A DNA stretch of 64,000 nucleotides. Origin: Anisus vortex (Eukaryota; Mollusca; Gastropoda; Planorbidae). Below, piece after piece: positions 52,301-57,399 of this stretch; positions within the stretch are counted from its first letter, which is position 1; every line of letters starts with the position of its first letter. The position numbers and the translations under genes are program-made. The notes beneath the pieces are model-generated. The model did no database searches and was not told the origin of the DNA. It worked only from the letters and a program-made list of their open reading frames with translations. The stretch lies in contig OX421494.1 in the NCBI GenBank assembly GCA_949126835.1, forward strand, positions 17,779,538 through 17,843,537. The letters are read 5' to 3'.

Positions 52301-55020
52301 TGATGGTCTCTCTACACTCTACTCATTGTGATGGTCTCTCTACACTCTACTCATTGTGATGGTCTCTCTACACTCTACTCATTGTGATGGTCTCTCTACA
52401 CTCTACTCATTGTGATGGTCTCTCTACACTCTACTCATTGTGATGGTCTCTCTACACTCTACTCATTGTGATGGTCTCTCTACACTCTACTCATTGTGAT
52501 GGTCTCTCTACACTCTACTCATTGTGATGGTCTCTCTACACTCTACTCATTGTGATGGTCTCTCTACACTCTACTCATTGTGATGGTCTCTCTACACTCT
52601 ACTCATTGTGATGGTCTCTCTACACTCTACTCATTGTGATGGTCTCTCTACACTCTACTCATTGTGATGGTCTCTCTACACTCTACTCATTGTGATGGTC
52701 TCTCTACACTCTACTCATTGTGATGGTCTCTCTACACTCTGCTCATTGTGATGGTCTCTCTACACTCTACTCATTGTGATGGTCTCTCTACACTCTACTC
52801 ATTGTGATGGTCTCTCTACACTCTACTCATTGTGATGGTCTCTCTACACTCTACTCATTGTGATGGTCTCTCTACACTCTACTCATTGTGATGGTCTCTC
52901 TACACTCTGCTCATTGTGATGGTCTCTCTACTCTCTACTCATTGTGAAGGCCTCAATACCTTTCTACTTTAACAAATGTTGTAGATTTTCTTATGTTTAA
53001 CAACAAGGTTCATACAGCTTGGGAAAATGTGTGAATTTTTCAGAAAACTGACCAAGGATTTGGAAAATTTTGGAAAAAAAAAATGGTTAAAGCGATATGA
53101 CAAATTTTTATTTTCAATTTAAAAAGATAATAAATAGCTCTATGTCATTTTAAGTTGACTCAACTACTATCACTAGTTGTTTTTTTCTATAATTATTTCA
53201 TGATCACTGAAAAAACATCCACAAACAAAATTTCTTTTTGGATTAATCATTTATACTACAGGTTAACATCAAGAAATTTCTCACATAAAAATTCATTTGT
53301 GAAATTTTTGTAAAATTTGGAAAATGGCTGTGAAATTTTTTTATGGATTTATAGTAAGAACCCTGAACAATGTTTTTCCATTAACTTCCTAAAATAAACT
53401 TTTTAAGATAAAAAGGAAATAACATATAATTCTACGGCTATAATATTTTTTCTATTATTCTTTCTATAGATATTATTGTAATAAAGTATCAACTAGAGTA
53501 CTATTTATTTGTTTAAGTGGTTTAAAAGTTCAACTATGCTTTGGGCTGAGACTAAAAGTTCAACTATGCTTTGGGCTGAGACACACACAAAAATTAAAAT
53601 GTACTTTGCGAAAACTATACAATTACATGCGAAAACTATACAATTACATGTGTAACTGTGGCTGTAAATGAAAAACAAATTATATGAGATGAATACTAAA
53701 GTAATTGTCATGACATTACAGACTTAACTAACACTAAAATTAAAATGAGTCACCTGATTAATTTCTTCTATTACACAACCTACAATTAGGCAATCTATAA
53801 CCTGTTTAAAATTGACTACAAAATAAAATTTCCCAATGTTTGTATGAACAAGTTTATTTTATAAATATCAACAACCTTGTAATGAAGTCAAATTTGTATT
53901 TGTTTGCCTCATATAAAGCATACATTTCTTATCTTAACTAATTCTCTGCAAGACTTTCACTGAGGTTGTTGTTGTTTTGTGTGTGTAGCCTGTGGAATCA
54001 AGTGTCAATCCTGTGTACAAAGATGTGGTTGTCCCAGATGAAGCCATCTATACACTCCCCAAGAAGAAACCTATTAATACAGATCACAGTTATCTAATAG
54101 TAGATCAACCTGCTGTAGTAGAACCATCTTATAGTCCACCCCCTGAGGTAAACAAATACTTATCTCTCATAGTTGTTGAGAAAAAGTTTTTTTTTTAAAT
54201 TTTCTTTATACTTATTTATTGTAAGAATAACAATACTTCTTTGTGAATATAACTTTATCCATATGATAAACATAAAATATGATGATGCATTAGTCACAGA
54301 AATAGTAATATTTATCATAGTAATTGTCTTAAAATGATGAAATATTGTTTCCAGCCGGTGAGAGCTTATTTGACTTCTGAGCCGACACCATACATTGAGA
54401 CAGAACTAGAACCTGTCCCCACTCATTTCCATGAGCTTCCACCTCAGCATCAACCATTTGAGCCTGAATTTGATGCAATAGTGACTGAAGTTGATGATGA
54501 TTTCCCTCGTAAGTCTATCACACTTTGTTAAATACATATTTATTTAGACCAAGTCAAGCTTCATTCACTAACTTGTTCATTCTATAAATAGATTTAATGT
54601 GCTGATGTCTAACATTTTTGTTGCATGAAAAAAGTTACAAATCCATTCCATGCATTTTTTTCACATGAACTGTTTATTATTTTACTTTGCTTTTATCCTA
54701 TAACTTTATTATATTACTTCCTATATTCCATGAATCTTTAAAATATTGTTTTATATGTTAGTATAACTTAGTCAGCCAAAGTGTTGTTTTTTTTTTATGT
54801 AAGTATAACATAGTCAGCCAAAAGTTTTGATGTTTGCTATATATGTACCTTAAGTATAACTTAGTCAGCCAAAGTGTTATTAGTTTGATGTTATTAAGTT
54901 ACAAAAACTTTGTCCTCAGCTCCAGTATCAGGAGGTGAAATTGACACAGAAATCCGGGATTCCCCTTTGTCTAGTTCATCATCAAGTCCAGCCAGCAGTA
55001 GAAAAAGTGAACAGGACTAA
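10662..55020 (+). CDS. Cadherin-23-like single-pass cadherin, 14 EC repeats
   Basis: Complete coding sequence assembled by eye from 41 exons. Exon sizes sum to 5,694 nt, so the protein has 1,897 residues plus a stop. Order: signal peptide (1 to about 20), EC1-EC14 (to about 1592), a membrane-adjacent domain (1593 to about 1699) resembling that of CDH23/PCDH15/CDHR proteins, a transmembrane helix (about 1713-1739) and a cytoplasmic tail (1740-1897). EC repeats carry DxNDN, LDYE/LDRE and xEx Ca2+ ligands. The tail shows no recognisable catenin-binding region, so classical adherens-junction linkage is unlikely; it has an NPVY motif. Known relatives act in heterotypic adhesion, stereociliary links and microvillar links; the role here is not known. 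Splice sites are inferred. The first coding exon has an upstream AG acceptor (10645-10646), so a non-coding 5' exon probably exists. Exon groups are listed separately. Confidence 0.92.
11190..11452 (+). mobile_element. SINE family 1, old copy in cadherin intron 2
   Basis: It matches the family body (ggatgtccctgagtc, gattggtaccc, then ctggccacacaatc and ccacagaaacttgtgaacgct) with many changes. The tRNA-like head is heavily eroded. Confidence 0.75.
12355..12545. mobile_element. SINE family 1 fragment plus LINE 3' remnant
   Basis: 12355-12480 matches the plus-strand SINE 1 body from ggtgtccctgagtc onward. 12500-12545 (cttatcttatacatcacaga, then tgctccttctatag) matches the reversed 3' end of the LINE at 28149-31047. 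Both are truncated. Confidence 0.7.
13216..13371 (-). mobile_element. SINE family 2 fragment, minus strand
   Basis: The reversed box B (gggatagaacccacgacc) and the flanking gacagtccggtgaa match the copies at 6378 and 38880. About 40 bases at 13216-13259 resemble the LINE 3' end, so the junction may be a chimera. Confidence 0.65.
13974..14775 (-). mobile_element. LINE 3' fragment (family of 28149-31047), split
   Basis: Two blocks, 13974-14280 and 14700-14775, match consecutive parts of the minus-strand LINE 3' end (3' UTR with tgctccttctataaagaag, then the ORF end including ttcgggcatggaacgagttg on the reverse strand). A different LINE (14281-14699) is inserted between them, with gtcct repeated at both junctions. 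Confidence 0.75.
14281..14699 (-). mobile_element. Second LINE family 3' end nested in a LINE fragment
   Basis: Read on the minus strand, this ends in (CTTAT)n after gatccatttggatcaataaa. It encodes a LINE C-terminal-like stretch (14661-14464): DHAHPLHDSY, then SPSGRLLSIRARTERFKNSF and IPLSVRLF. The family is not named here. It inserted into the older LINE copy that flanks it. Confidence 0.7.
15144..16352 (+). CDS. Plus cadherin exons 6-8: EC2
   Basis: Part of the 10662-55020 gene. Exons are 15144-15242, 15383-15517 and 16239-16352, all phase 0. They encode EC2 (about 127-239): ATPVGFSVAPINVNDLD, LKPLDYET, and the linker DINDTPPRW in place of DxNDNxPxF. Exon 8 ends in DEELPI, the opening of EC3. 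An intron of 5.8 kb containing the Helitron-like array follows. Confidence 0.9.
16431..17028 (+). mobile_element. Helitron-like element 1 of a tandem array
   Basis: Starts TCTC after an A and ends CTAG before a T, matching Helitron termini (5' TC, 3' CTRR, insertion between A and T). A hairpin with 8-bp arms TAGCCGGT and ACCGGCTA lies at the 3' end. 598 bp, no helicase ORF, so non-autonomous. Body markers: gtacataccgcataatcttt, gctacaaatattctttgcg, and tgacgtcat. Confidence 0.7.
17041..17965 (+). mobile_element. Helitron-like element 2 of a tandem array
   Basis: Same body and ends as element 1, separated from it by 12 bases (tatatatataaa). The 3' hairpin arms are TAGCCAGT and ACTGGCTA; both strands changed relative to element 1, keeping pairing. 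It contains a family 1 SINE at 17156-17430. Confidence 0.7.
17156..17430 (+). mobile_element. SINE family 1, best-preserved copy
   Basis: A tRNA-like head with box A (tagccgagcgg) and box B (ggttcgaatcc) is intact, followed by the full body and a ggtactttac end. The host sequence taatgcggtg / taatgctgtg flanks it (17146-17155 and 17431-17440), a 10-bp target duplication with one mismatch. A run of 11 G precedes the head. It is the reference copy for this family here. Confidence 0.9.
18424..18445. other. Perfect GC-rich hairpin
   Basis: GAGCCGCT, a 3-base loop, then AGCGGCTC form an 8-bp perfect stem. It is followed by a partial variant (aagccgctgacagcg). In an AT-rich region it stands out; it may be the end of an unrecognised transposon. 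Confidence 0.5.
20214..20981. mobile_element. hAT transposon derivative, 8-bp TSD
   Basis: Ends cagggatcggcagcc and ggttgccgacccctg are inverted with one or two changes. The flanks gtctatac are identical (20206-20213 and 20982-20989). 768 bp with no transposase ORF. It is the same family as 46773-46982 (shared gtgccagacttggcacgc and actttggcacac). Confidence 0.93.
21040..21857 (+). mobile_element. Helitron-like element 4 of a tandem array
   Basis: Starts TCTCAAAATATG 14 bases after element 3 and ends ctgCTAG before T (21854-21857). Body markers match elements 1-3. The 3' hairpin is poorly preserved. Intronic (cadherin intron 8). Confidence 0.65.
22191..25714 (+). CDS. Plus cadherin exons 9-11: EC3 and start of EC4
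   Basis: Part of the 10662-55020 gene. Exons are 22191-22269, 22467-22582 and 25502-25714. EC3 (about 240-358): NTPVQTVSAIDGD, FGINTSTGEIYVKKRIDYDD (the Glu of LDRE is Asp), then LDIDDNTPTF. EC4 opens with YTAEINENIIAGANV. Exons 10 and 11 are separated by a 2.9 kb intron holding a Helitron. Confidence 0.9.
22956..24950. repeat. 25-bp inverted repeat bracketing a 2.0 kb block
   Basis: The arms are 22956-22980 and 24926-24950, complementary over 25 bases with one mismatch (GGATATTATAACTAGATAG, then ygcact). They enclose the Helitron at 23107-24661. No clear target duplication was seen outside the arms. Confidence 0.7.
23107..24661 (+). mobile_element. Helitron (non-autonomous) with a GC-rich island
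   Basis: The 5' end TCTATATAATTACCG follows an A. The internal ctcctaagccgtttgactaa is typical of animal Helitrons. The 3' end has a stem CCGTCA / TGACGG (24634-24639, 24643-24648), then about 10 bases, then CTAG (24658-24661) and a T. 1,555 bp, without Rep/helicase. A GC-rich segment (about 24105-24480) lies between two related AT-rich modules (about 23785-23960 and 24485-24600). Confidence 0.85.
25996..27170 (+). CDS. Plus cadherin exons 12-13: EC4 and start of EC5
   Basis: Part of the 10662-55020 gene. Exons are 25996-26148 and 27006-27170. EC4 (about 359-472): SGVIDYEKQKTYIIRVEAQE and VKDVNDITPSF. EC5 begins YNTTVSETASVGTNV. The intron 26149-27005 has no recognised element. Confidence 0.9.
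27251..31818 (+). CDS. Plus cadherin exons 14-15: EC5 and start of EC6
   Basis: Part of the 10662-55020 gene. Exons are 27251-27324 and 31539-31818, joined through a split His codon. EC5 (about 473-591): ATDPEEG, FEIDAITGVVKV, a cysteine pair (CNGIPGVGPDC, possibly a disulfide loop), IDYEQKK and LDENDNVPRL. The 4.2 kb intron between them holds a minisatellite and a LINE. Confidence 0.9.
27386..28148. repeat. 74/83-bp minisatellite, about 10 copies
   Basis: The unit runs gacttaaaacaagctataaa, acatgttgtcatttataatc, tttaccatacaagccatcat, then gctagtgctgacat. A longer variant adds agtattaca. Copies are almost identical. Another copy continues at 31048-31128 beyond the inserted LINE, showing one array split by it. 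Confidence 0.92.
28149..31047 (+). mobile_element. CR1/Jockey-like non-LTR retrotransposon, nearly intact ORF2
   Basis: One reading frame covers an AP endonuclease (ETWLS, GSVYRPPN, MGDFNLPDINW, SDHD) and a reverse transcriptase (YRPVSLTSITCKLLEHII, HGFRKNRSCETQL, LDFSKAFDKV, SGVPQGTVLGPLLF, FADD), then a C-terminal region. The frame has one in-frame TAG at 29221 and one 1-nt frameshift near 30598; the last part ends at TAG 30966. The 3' UTR ends in (ATAAG)n. The element is 5' truncated near the endonuclease start, with no ORF1. The ATG at 28144 belongs to the flanking minisatellite. The four bases tgac occur at both junctions. Its low number of defects suggests recent insertion. Confidence 0.93.
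31048..31128. repeat. Minisatellite copy downstream of the LINE
   Basis: Continuation of the 74-bp array of 27386-28148 (tgacttaaaacaagctatga, then tagtgctgacatgactta). It then runs into ordinary intron up to exon 15 at 31539; 31129-31538 shows nothing recognisable. Confidence 0.9.
31998..32190 (+). mobile_element. Decayed internal fragment of the same LINE family
   Basis: The order of phrases (ggagtaataataaat, then gatggagtaataaaaaat, then aacaagaacataaaactaaa, then ttagttagactcata) follows bases about 30395-30550 of the LINE with many substitutions and frameshifts. It is an ancient copy in cadherin intron 15. Confidence 0.75.
32237..33133 (+). CDS. Plus cadherin exons 16-18: EC6
   Basis: Part of the 10662-55020 gene. 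Exons are 32237-32406, 32633-32702 and 33061-33133. EC6 (about 592-702) starts SSYVRYMYEGQT with ATDPDTVGG but has no LDRE motif; a longer region (KHSYTNITAKRPIFYND) takes its place. The linker is DINNNDPLF. EC7 begins YEQSIYENTKGG. It is the most degenerate repeat with respect to Ca2+ ligands. Confidence 0.88.
33895..35302 (+). CDS. Plus cadherin exons 19-20: EC7 and start of EC8
   Basis: Part of the 10662-55020 gene. Exons are 33895-34106 and 35173-35302. EC7 (about 703-820): TATDGD, FNFDTQNLYDMQLLAIDSG, and the linker DVNNRDPRI, where the first acidic position of NDN is replaced. Several N-glycosylation sequons (NVT) are present. EC8 opens QSVTVSE. The intron between them holds a 26-bp minisatellite. 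Confidence 0.88.
34320..35085. repeat. 26-bp minisatellite in cadherin intron 19
   Basis: The unit aaactgtgactcaatcatat, then ataaac, is well conserved from about 34490 to 34960 (about 18 copies). It grades into degenerate versions on both sides (catatgtcaataaac type). It stops about 90 bases before exon 20. Confidence 0.9.
35610..37849. mobile_element. 2.24 kb DNA transposon derivative with CCTGAAA repeats
   Basis: Termini CAGGGTTCCCGC and GCAGGAACCCTG are inverted (11 of 12). The flanks tattct are identical (35604-35609 and 37850-37855), a 6-bp target duplication. Both sub-terminal regions carry clusters of ctcctgaaa, in the same orientation at both ends. The interior has no long ORF and contains a nested hAT MITE. 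The superfamily is uncertain; hAT-like termini but a 6-bp TSD. Confidence 0.8.
36824..36992. mobile_element. hAT MITE nested in a larger transposon
   Basis: Starts cagtgccgttgtaaggg and ends agctatgtcactg. Flanked by ttgaaacc at 36816-36823 and 36993-37000. 169 bp, same family as 8265-8446. It inserted into the 35610-37849 element after that element arrived. Confidence 0.92.
37974..38799 (+). CDS. Plus cadherin exons 21-23: EC8 and most of EC9
   Basis: Part of the 10662-55020 gene. Exons are 37974-38113, 38317-38449 and 38590-38799. EC8 (about 821-939): ADDPDANSS, FRINDRTGDIIVNGTLDRQ (LDRQ, not LDRE), and the linker ILEYNDQSPVF, a non-canonical DxNDN. EC9 opens YEIDIDEEQNVNAF with a DEDD acidic stretch. 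Confidence 0.88.
38861..39058 (-). mobile_element. SINE family 2, minus strand, cadherin intron 23
   Basis: The reversed tail (tatagtgcttctatcatgct, then cagtgcgctctagtag) and reversed box B (gggatagaacccgcaacg) match the 6378-6633 copy. It ends in aggaccagccagcc. An (aat)n tract precedes it. Confidence 0.8.
39218..42987 (+). CDS. Plus cadherin exons 24-26: end of EC9 and EC10
   Basis: Part of the 10662-55020 gene. Exons are 39218-39387, 40793-40942 and 42865-42987. EC9 ends (about 1047) with RNINDNTPTF. EC10 (about 1048-1155): ATDLDKGDYGVIRYEI, STFDRETTAFVSFQVTATD; its DVNDNCPIF is in exon 27. The intron 39388-40792 shows nothing recognisable. Confidence 0.9.
42232..42490 (+). mobile_element. 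SINE family 1 in cadherin intron 25
   Basis: Head gtgcagcagcgcattcggct with box B gggttcgaatcctgg, full body and tail (ttcactggacctatggatca, then ggtacttt). Moderately diverged. The rest of intron 25 (40943-42231 and 42491-42864) shows nothing recognisable. Confidence 0.88.
43509..44493 (+). CDS. Plus cadherin exons 27-28: EC10 end and EC11
   Basis: Part of the 10662-55020 gene. Exons are 43509-43695 and 44267-44493. EC11 (about 1156-1264): SYYGYVPESAG, DTDEGANGLVSFQI, YTFNVTATDHGTP, and the linker VSLNDAPSW, which lacks the first acidic ligands. The LDRE position reads LRTKSGRY, so Ca2+ coordination at this junction is weak or absent. Confidence 0.9.
44623..45156 (+). CDS. Plus cadherin exons 29-30: EC12
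   Basis: Part of the 10662-55020 gene. Exons are 44623-44817 and 45049-45156. EC12 (about 1265-1376): VYDRETVDRYVLTLMAKDRG and LDVNDNDPKF, a fully canonical repeat. The acceptor of exon 29 has two adjacent AGs; the frame supports the first. Confidence 0.9.
45935..46440 (+). CDS. Plus cadherin exons 31-32: EC13 with a furin-like site
   Basis: Part of the 10662-55020 gene. Exons are 45935-46088 and 46192-46440. EC13 (about 1377-1506): SSITIGENVN, ATDSDSNT, and RDDNDNPPVF. The basic sequence RNKR at residues 1480-1483 (46338-46349) fits the RxKR proprotein convertase consensus, just before the last strand of the repeat. LDRE is replaced by PDFEASPE. Confidence 0.9.
46773..46982. mobile_element. 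hAT MITE, short internal-deletion form, 8-bp TSD
   Basis: Starts caggggtcggcaacctacgg and ends aggttgccgaccactg. Flanks ctctagac are identical (46765-46772 and 46983-46990). 210 bp against 768 bp for its relative at 20214-20981, so it looks like a deletion derivative. Confidence 0.93.
47417..47652 (+). CDS. Plus cadherin exon 33: EC14
   Basis: Part of the 10662-55020 gene. One 236-nt exon encodes most of the last repeat (about 1507-1592): SDEAPYKETILEVSATDKD, FTIDSHLGI, and FKAIATDEVYNSTADVT. It has no DxNDN, as expected for the repeat that abuts the membrane-adjacent domain. Confidence 0.9.
48271..49786 (+). CDS. Plus cadherin exons 34-36: membrane-adjacent domain
   Basis: Part of the 10662-55020 gene. 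Exons are 48271-48359, 48487-48582 and 49651-49786 (residues about 1593-1699). The sequence VNLKINRPLQDIEPFKQQIA, then NNIQFACILDM, then PDLVSLIQDDRNQAKSVYN resembles the ferredoxin-like domain between the last EC and the membrane in CDH23 and PCDH15. That domain is involved in dimerisation or stiffness in relatives. The assignment is by pattern memory, so a profile search should confirm it. Confidence 0.82.
48705..49606. repeat. Minisatellite of branchpoint-like units in cadherin intron 35
   Basis: About 22 copies of aaacaggtcatttcagtttt followed by cactactaat and a variable (at)n spacer, giving 38-60 bp units. Each unit has ttcag and TACTAAT, similar to acceptor and branchpoint signals. The array ends about 45 bases before the acceptor of exon 36 (49651). 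Confidence 0.92.
49787..50939. other. Intron 36, no recognised element
   Basis: AT-rich intron between the membrane-adjacent domain and the transmembrane exon. No repeat, ORF or TE terminus was recognised. Confidence 0.5.
50940..51225 (+). CDS. Plus cadherin exons 37-38: transmembrane helix
   Basis: Part of the 10662-55020 gene. Exons are 50940-51067 and 51171-51225. About 26 hydrophobic residues (AVLAVLIITILLIFLAIVLF and onwards) make a single transmembrane helix. It is followed by cysteines (CLC, possible palmitoylation) and the basic stop-transfer RRSKKKKTK. Confidence 0.93.
51298..52948. repeat. 28-bp minisatellite, about 58 copies, intron 38
   Basis: The unit tgtgatggtctctctacact followed by ctactcat repeats with few variants (gctcat, taatgg, tactct). 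A combination of the three variants recurs with a spacing of 224 bases (8 units; 51417 and 51641), so blocks of units have been duplicated. It is pyrimidine-rich on the transcript strand. Confidence 0.95.
53520..53652. repeat. Two small adjacent tandem duplications
   Basis: aagttcaactatgctttggg with ctgagac occurs twice, then gcgaaaactatacaattaca twice. Intronic; no function inferred. Confidence 0.85.
53989..55020 (+). CDS. Plus cadherin exons 39-41: cytoplasmic tail
   Basis: Part of the 10662-55020 gene. Exons are 53989-54147, 54355-54508 and 54920-55020 (TAA at 55018). The tail is rich in Pro, Glu and Asp. NPVY at residues 1767-1770 fits the NPxY endocytosis/PTB-binding consensus, and PSYSPPPE offers a proline-rich site. 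The C-terminus (serine run, then RKSEQD) is not a class I PDZ ligand, unlike human CDH23 and PCDH15. Confidence 0.88.
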
Positions 55021-56048
55021 AACAAGAAGAACACAAGACTGCATACATATGTCTGTACATAAAATTATTTCAAGACTTCCATTATTTATCTTACTCTATT
55101 ACTCTTGTGTGAAATGGGATCAAGTGGTGTTAGTAACTCTAAATGCTTGGTAGCTCAACTCTTCAACTGTAAAAAAAAAAAAAACCTGTCTGAGTATTGC
55201 TACTGTAACCATCAGAATCCAATGTAATATGTACACGGCATTAACTTATCTTGTTTTGTATACACGGTTAGTTCTCTCAGGCCCAATTTCACAGCCTTCT
55301 TAAAAAGTTGCTGAGACTTTTTTTTATAACATTCTTTATACTACATTATAACTAGCTCAGTTTTGATATAAGTTTTGATATATACTGACACAGTAGTCAA
55401 TGCATAATTAAATTGTGGATCAATCAACATGTATTTATAAGCATAAAGCATGCCTTTCTGAATGTCAGGGATTATCTCTTAATTGCCATTTTCTATCACA
55501 TACACATGTTTTGAATTGTGTATTATTTCTAATGAAAACAAAGGATGATATGTAAATTCTAACTTCAGTAATATTTATATCAACATTGTCATAACTTACA
55601 TCAGCCTTGCTAGACAAATTACTTCTCACTTTTTTAAGTAAATCTGAGACTTACAGTATCATATGATGTTGTTCACTATAAACTGCTGATTTCTGTAAGA
55701 GTACAATTTCATTGTTTCAAATGCATAGAGTTCAACTTTAGTGTCACTACAAAAAAATGAAATCAAAATTATTGTTTTTTAGTTATGGATGTAAAATAAT
55801 ATCTGCCATGTAGCTAGTTGATTCTTTGTGATGCTGACATGTTGCTGGATGTTTCTGTAAGAAATACAAATTGATTTTGTGGTTATTCTATAGTTAAAGA
55901 TAGCATAACATGATTTCTCCACACCTGACCAACACCTGTACTCACTGTATGGAGTGTATTGAAATATTTGTAATTTTACTAACACAGCTCTTTAAATTTT
56001 GGCAAGCATAAAAGGTGTCTATGAAGAAGTAGAAAAAAAAAATTATAG

Positions 56049-56322
56049 TATCCCGCCAGACCAAATTGATCCACAGGGCTGGTGAAGCAGCATTCACCAG
56101 TTTCTGTGGCTACTGCATACTAGGGTGATTGTGTGGCCAGCACTATGCACAGCCACCTTAACTTTACCCCAACTAAGAAGGTCAGATACCCATCAGAGCA
56201 TGGGAAGACTCAGGGACACCCAAAAGACGTGGGGGAAAATCCTATCCTGCACCAGGATTCGAACCCATGACCTTTGGTAGGCCAGCCAAATGTGCTGCCG
56301 CTCGGCCACCTTGCCTCCTATG
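56049..56322 (-). mobile_element. SINE family 1, minus strand, in the probable 3' UTR
   Basis: Full-length reversed copy: tail (accaaattgatccacagg), body (cagtttctgtggc, then aagactcagggacaccc) and head (ccaggattcgaacccatgac, then gctgccgctcggccacc). It is antisense to the cadherin transcript. Confidence 0.88.
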
Positions 56323-56424
56323 AAGAAGTACTTATGTTAAACCCATACAAAAGAGATGTATACATTCCACCTTCACCGTTGGTAATCACCTTAATTACCA
56401 AGAAACTTTCCCTTGGCCAGTGTG

Positions 56425-56430
56425 AATAAA
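56425..56430 (+). promoter_or_regulatory. Candidate polyadenylation signal of the cadherin
   Basis: AATAAA, the first on this strand after the TAA. Such hexamers are frequent in AT-rich DNA, so this is a candidate only. Confidence 0.25.
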
Positions 56431-57399
56431 ACTCCTCAAATTAACCCATTGTTTAAATATTAGGACCTTATCTTCTTTTGGACTACACAACTTCCTGTTG
56501 GTGTCAAACACACAGACTAATAGTGATAAAAGACAGAAATGTTGTGCCCTAGACATCAATTAAATCTTCTTCCTTGTTGGACTCGTGTTGGTCTTGCTCC
56601 TTATTGTGTATCAGATTATAGTATAAATTGACTTGTATATCAAAACCTTTTTTTTTTTCAAAATAAGCCAAATGAAAACTGTGAAATTAAAGTTACTTTC
56701 TACTTGAATGTTATCTTATTATAATCTAATAAGATAAAGTAGACAAAAATTTGTATTTCATAATTTCCAGTTAGCAATATTGTTACATTCCTTTTATATT
56801 TTTACCTTTAAAAAATGAAGGGGTGGTGATTATGAAAAATGTTTCTTTATTAATATTAATGAATGTTAATGTAAACAATGAGTTTCATGTAAAAAAAACA
56901 ATCCAGTTTGATTTTGTATACAGTACAAATTAAAAAGACCTTCATGAAAGATTACCATGAAAGACATTCTGTCATGTCAAAAATAACTTTCTATTTTTGT
57001 ACCTTTACTTTGTTATTGTTAATGTACAAGTTGATGTGATAACAAGATCTTTATTCTTTTTGTACACACTTACACCTTACAGCCTTTTTAATGTACACAC
57101 TTACACTTTACATCTAACATATTTATAATGAGATTTTTGAGAGGTACATAATGGTGTATATCAACAACAAAAAACTTATCATTTGAACTATTTGCTTTTC
57201 TACTGTTATACTGTTTACAATATACTGGATGTATAGATTTTTGTTTCCTTCTTTAGTAGATAAAAACACATTAAAGCTGAATATTATTAACATGAACACT
57301 TTTGTCTTTTTTTTAGAGGCTCCTATAGCATTCACTCATTTATCTTTACATTTTTTTATGTTTTTTTTTTTTTTTTTGTCATTAATATACATGTTCCAC

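Noticed and set aside
51298..52948. CRISPR-like regular repeat
   Set aside because: The units are contiguous with no unique spacers and lie in a eukaryotic intron; it is a minisatellite.
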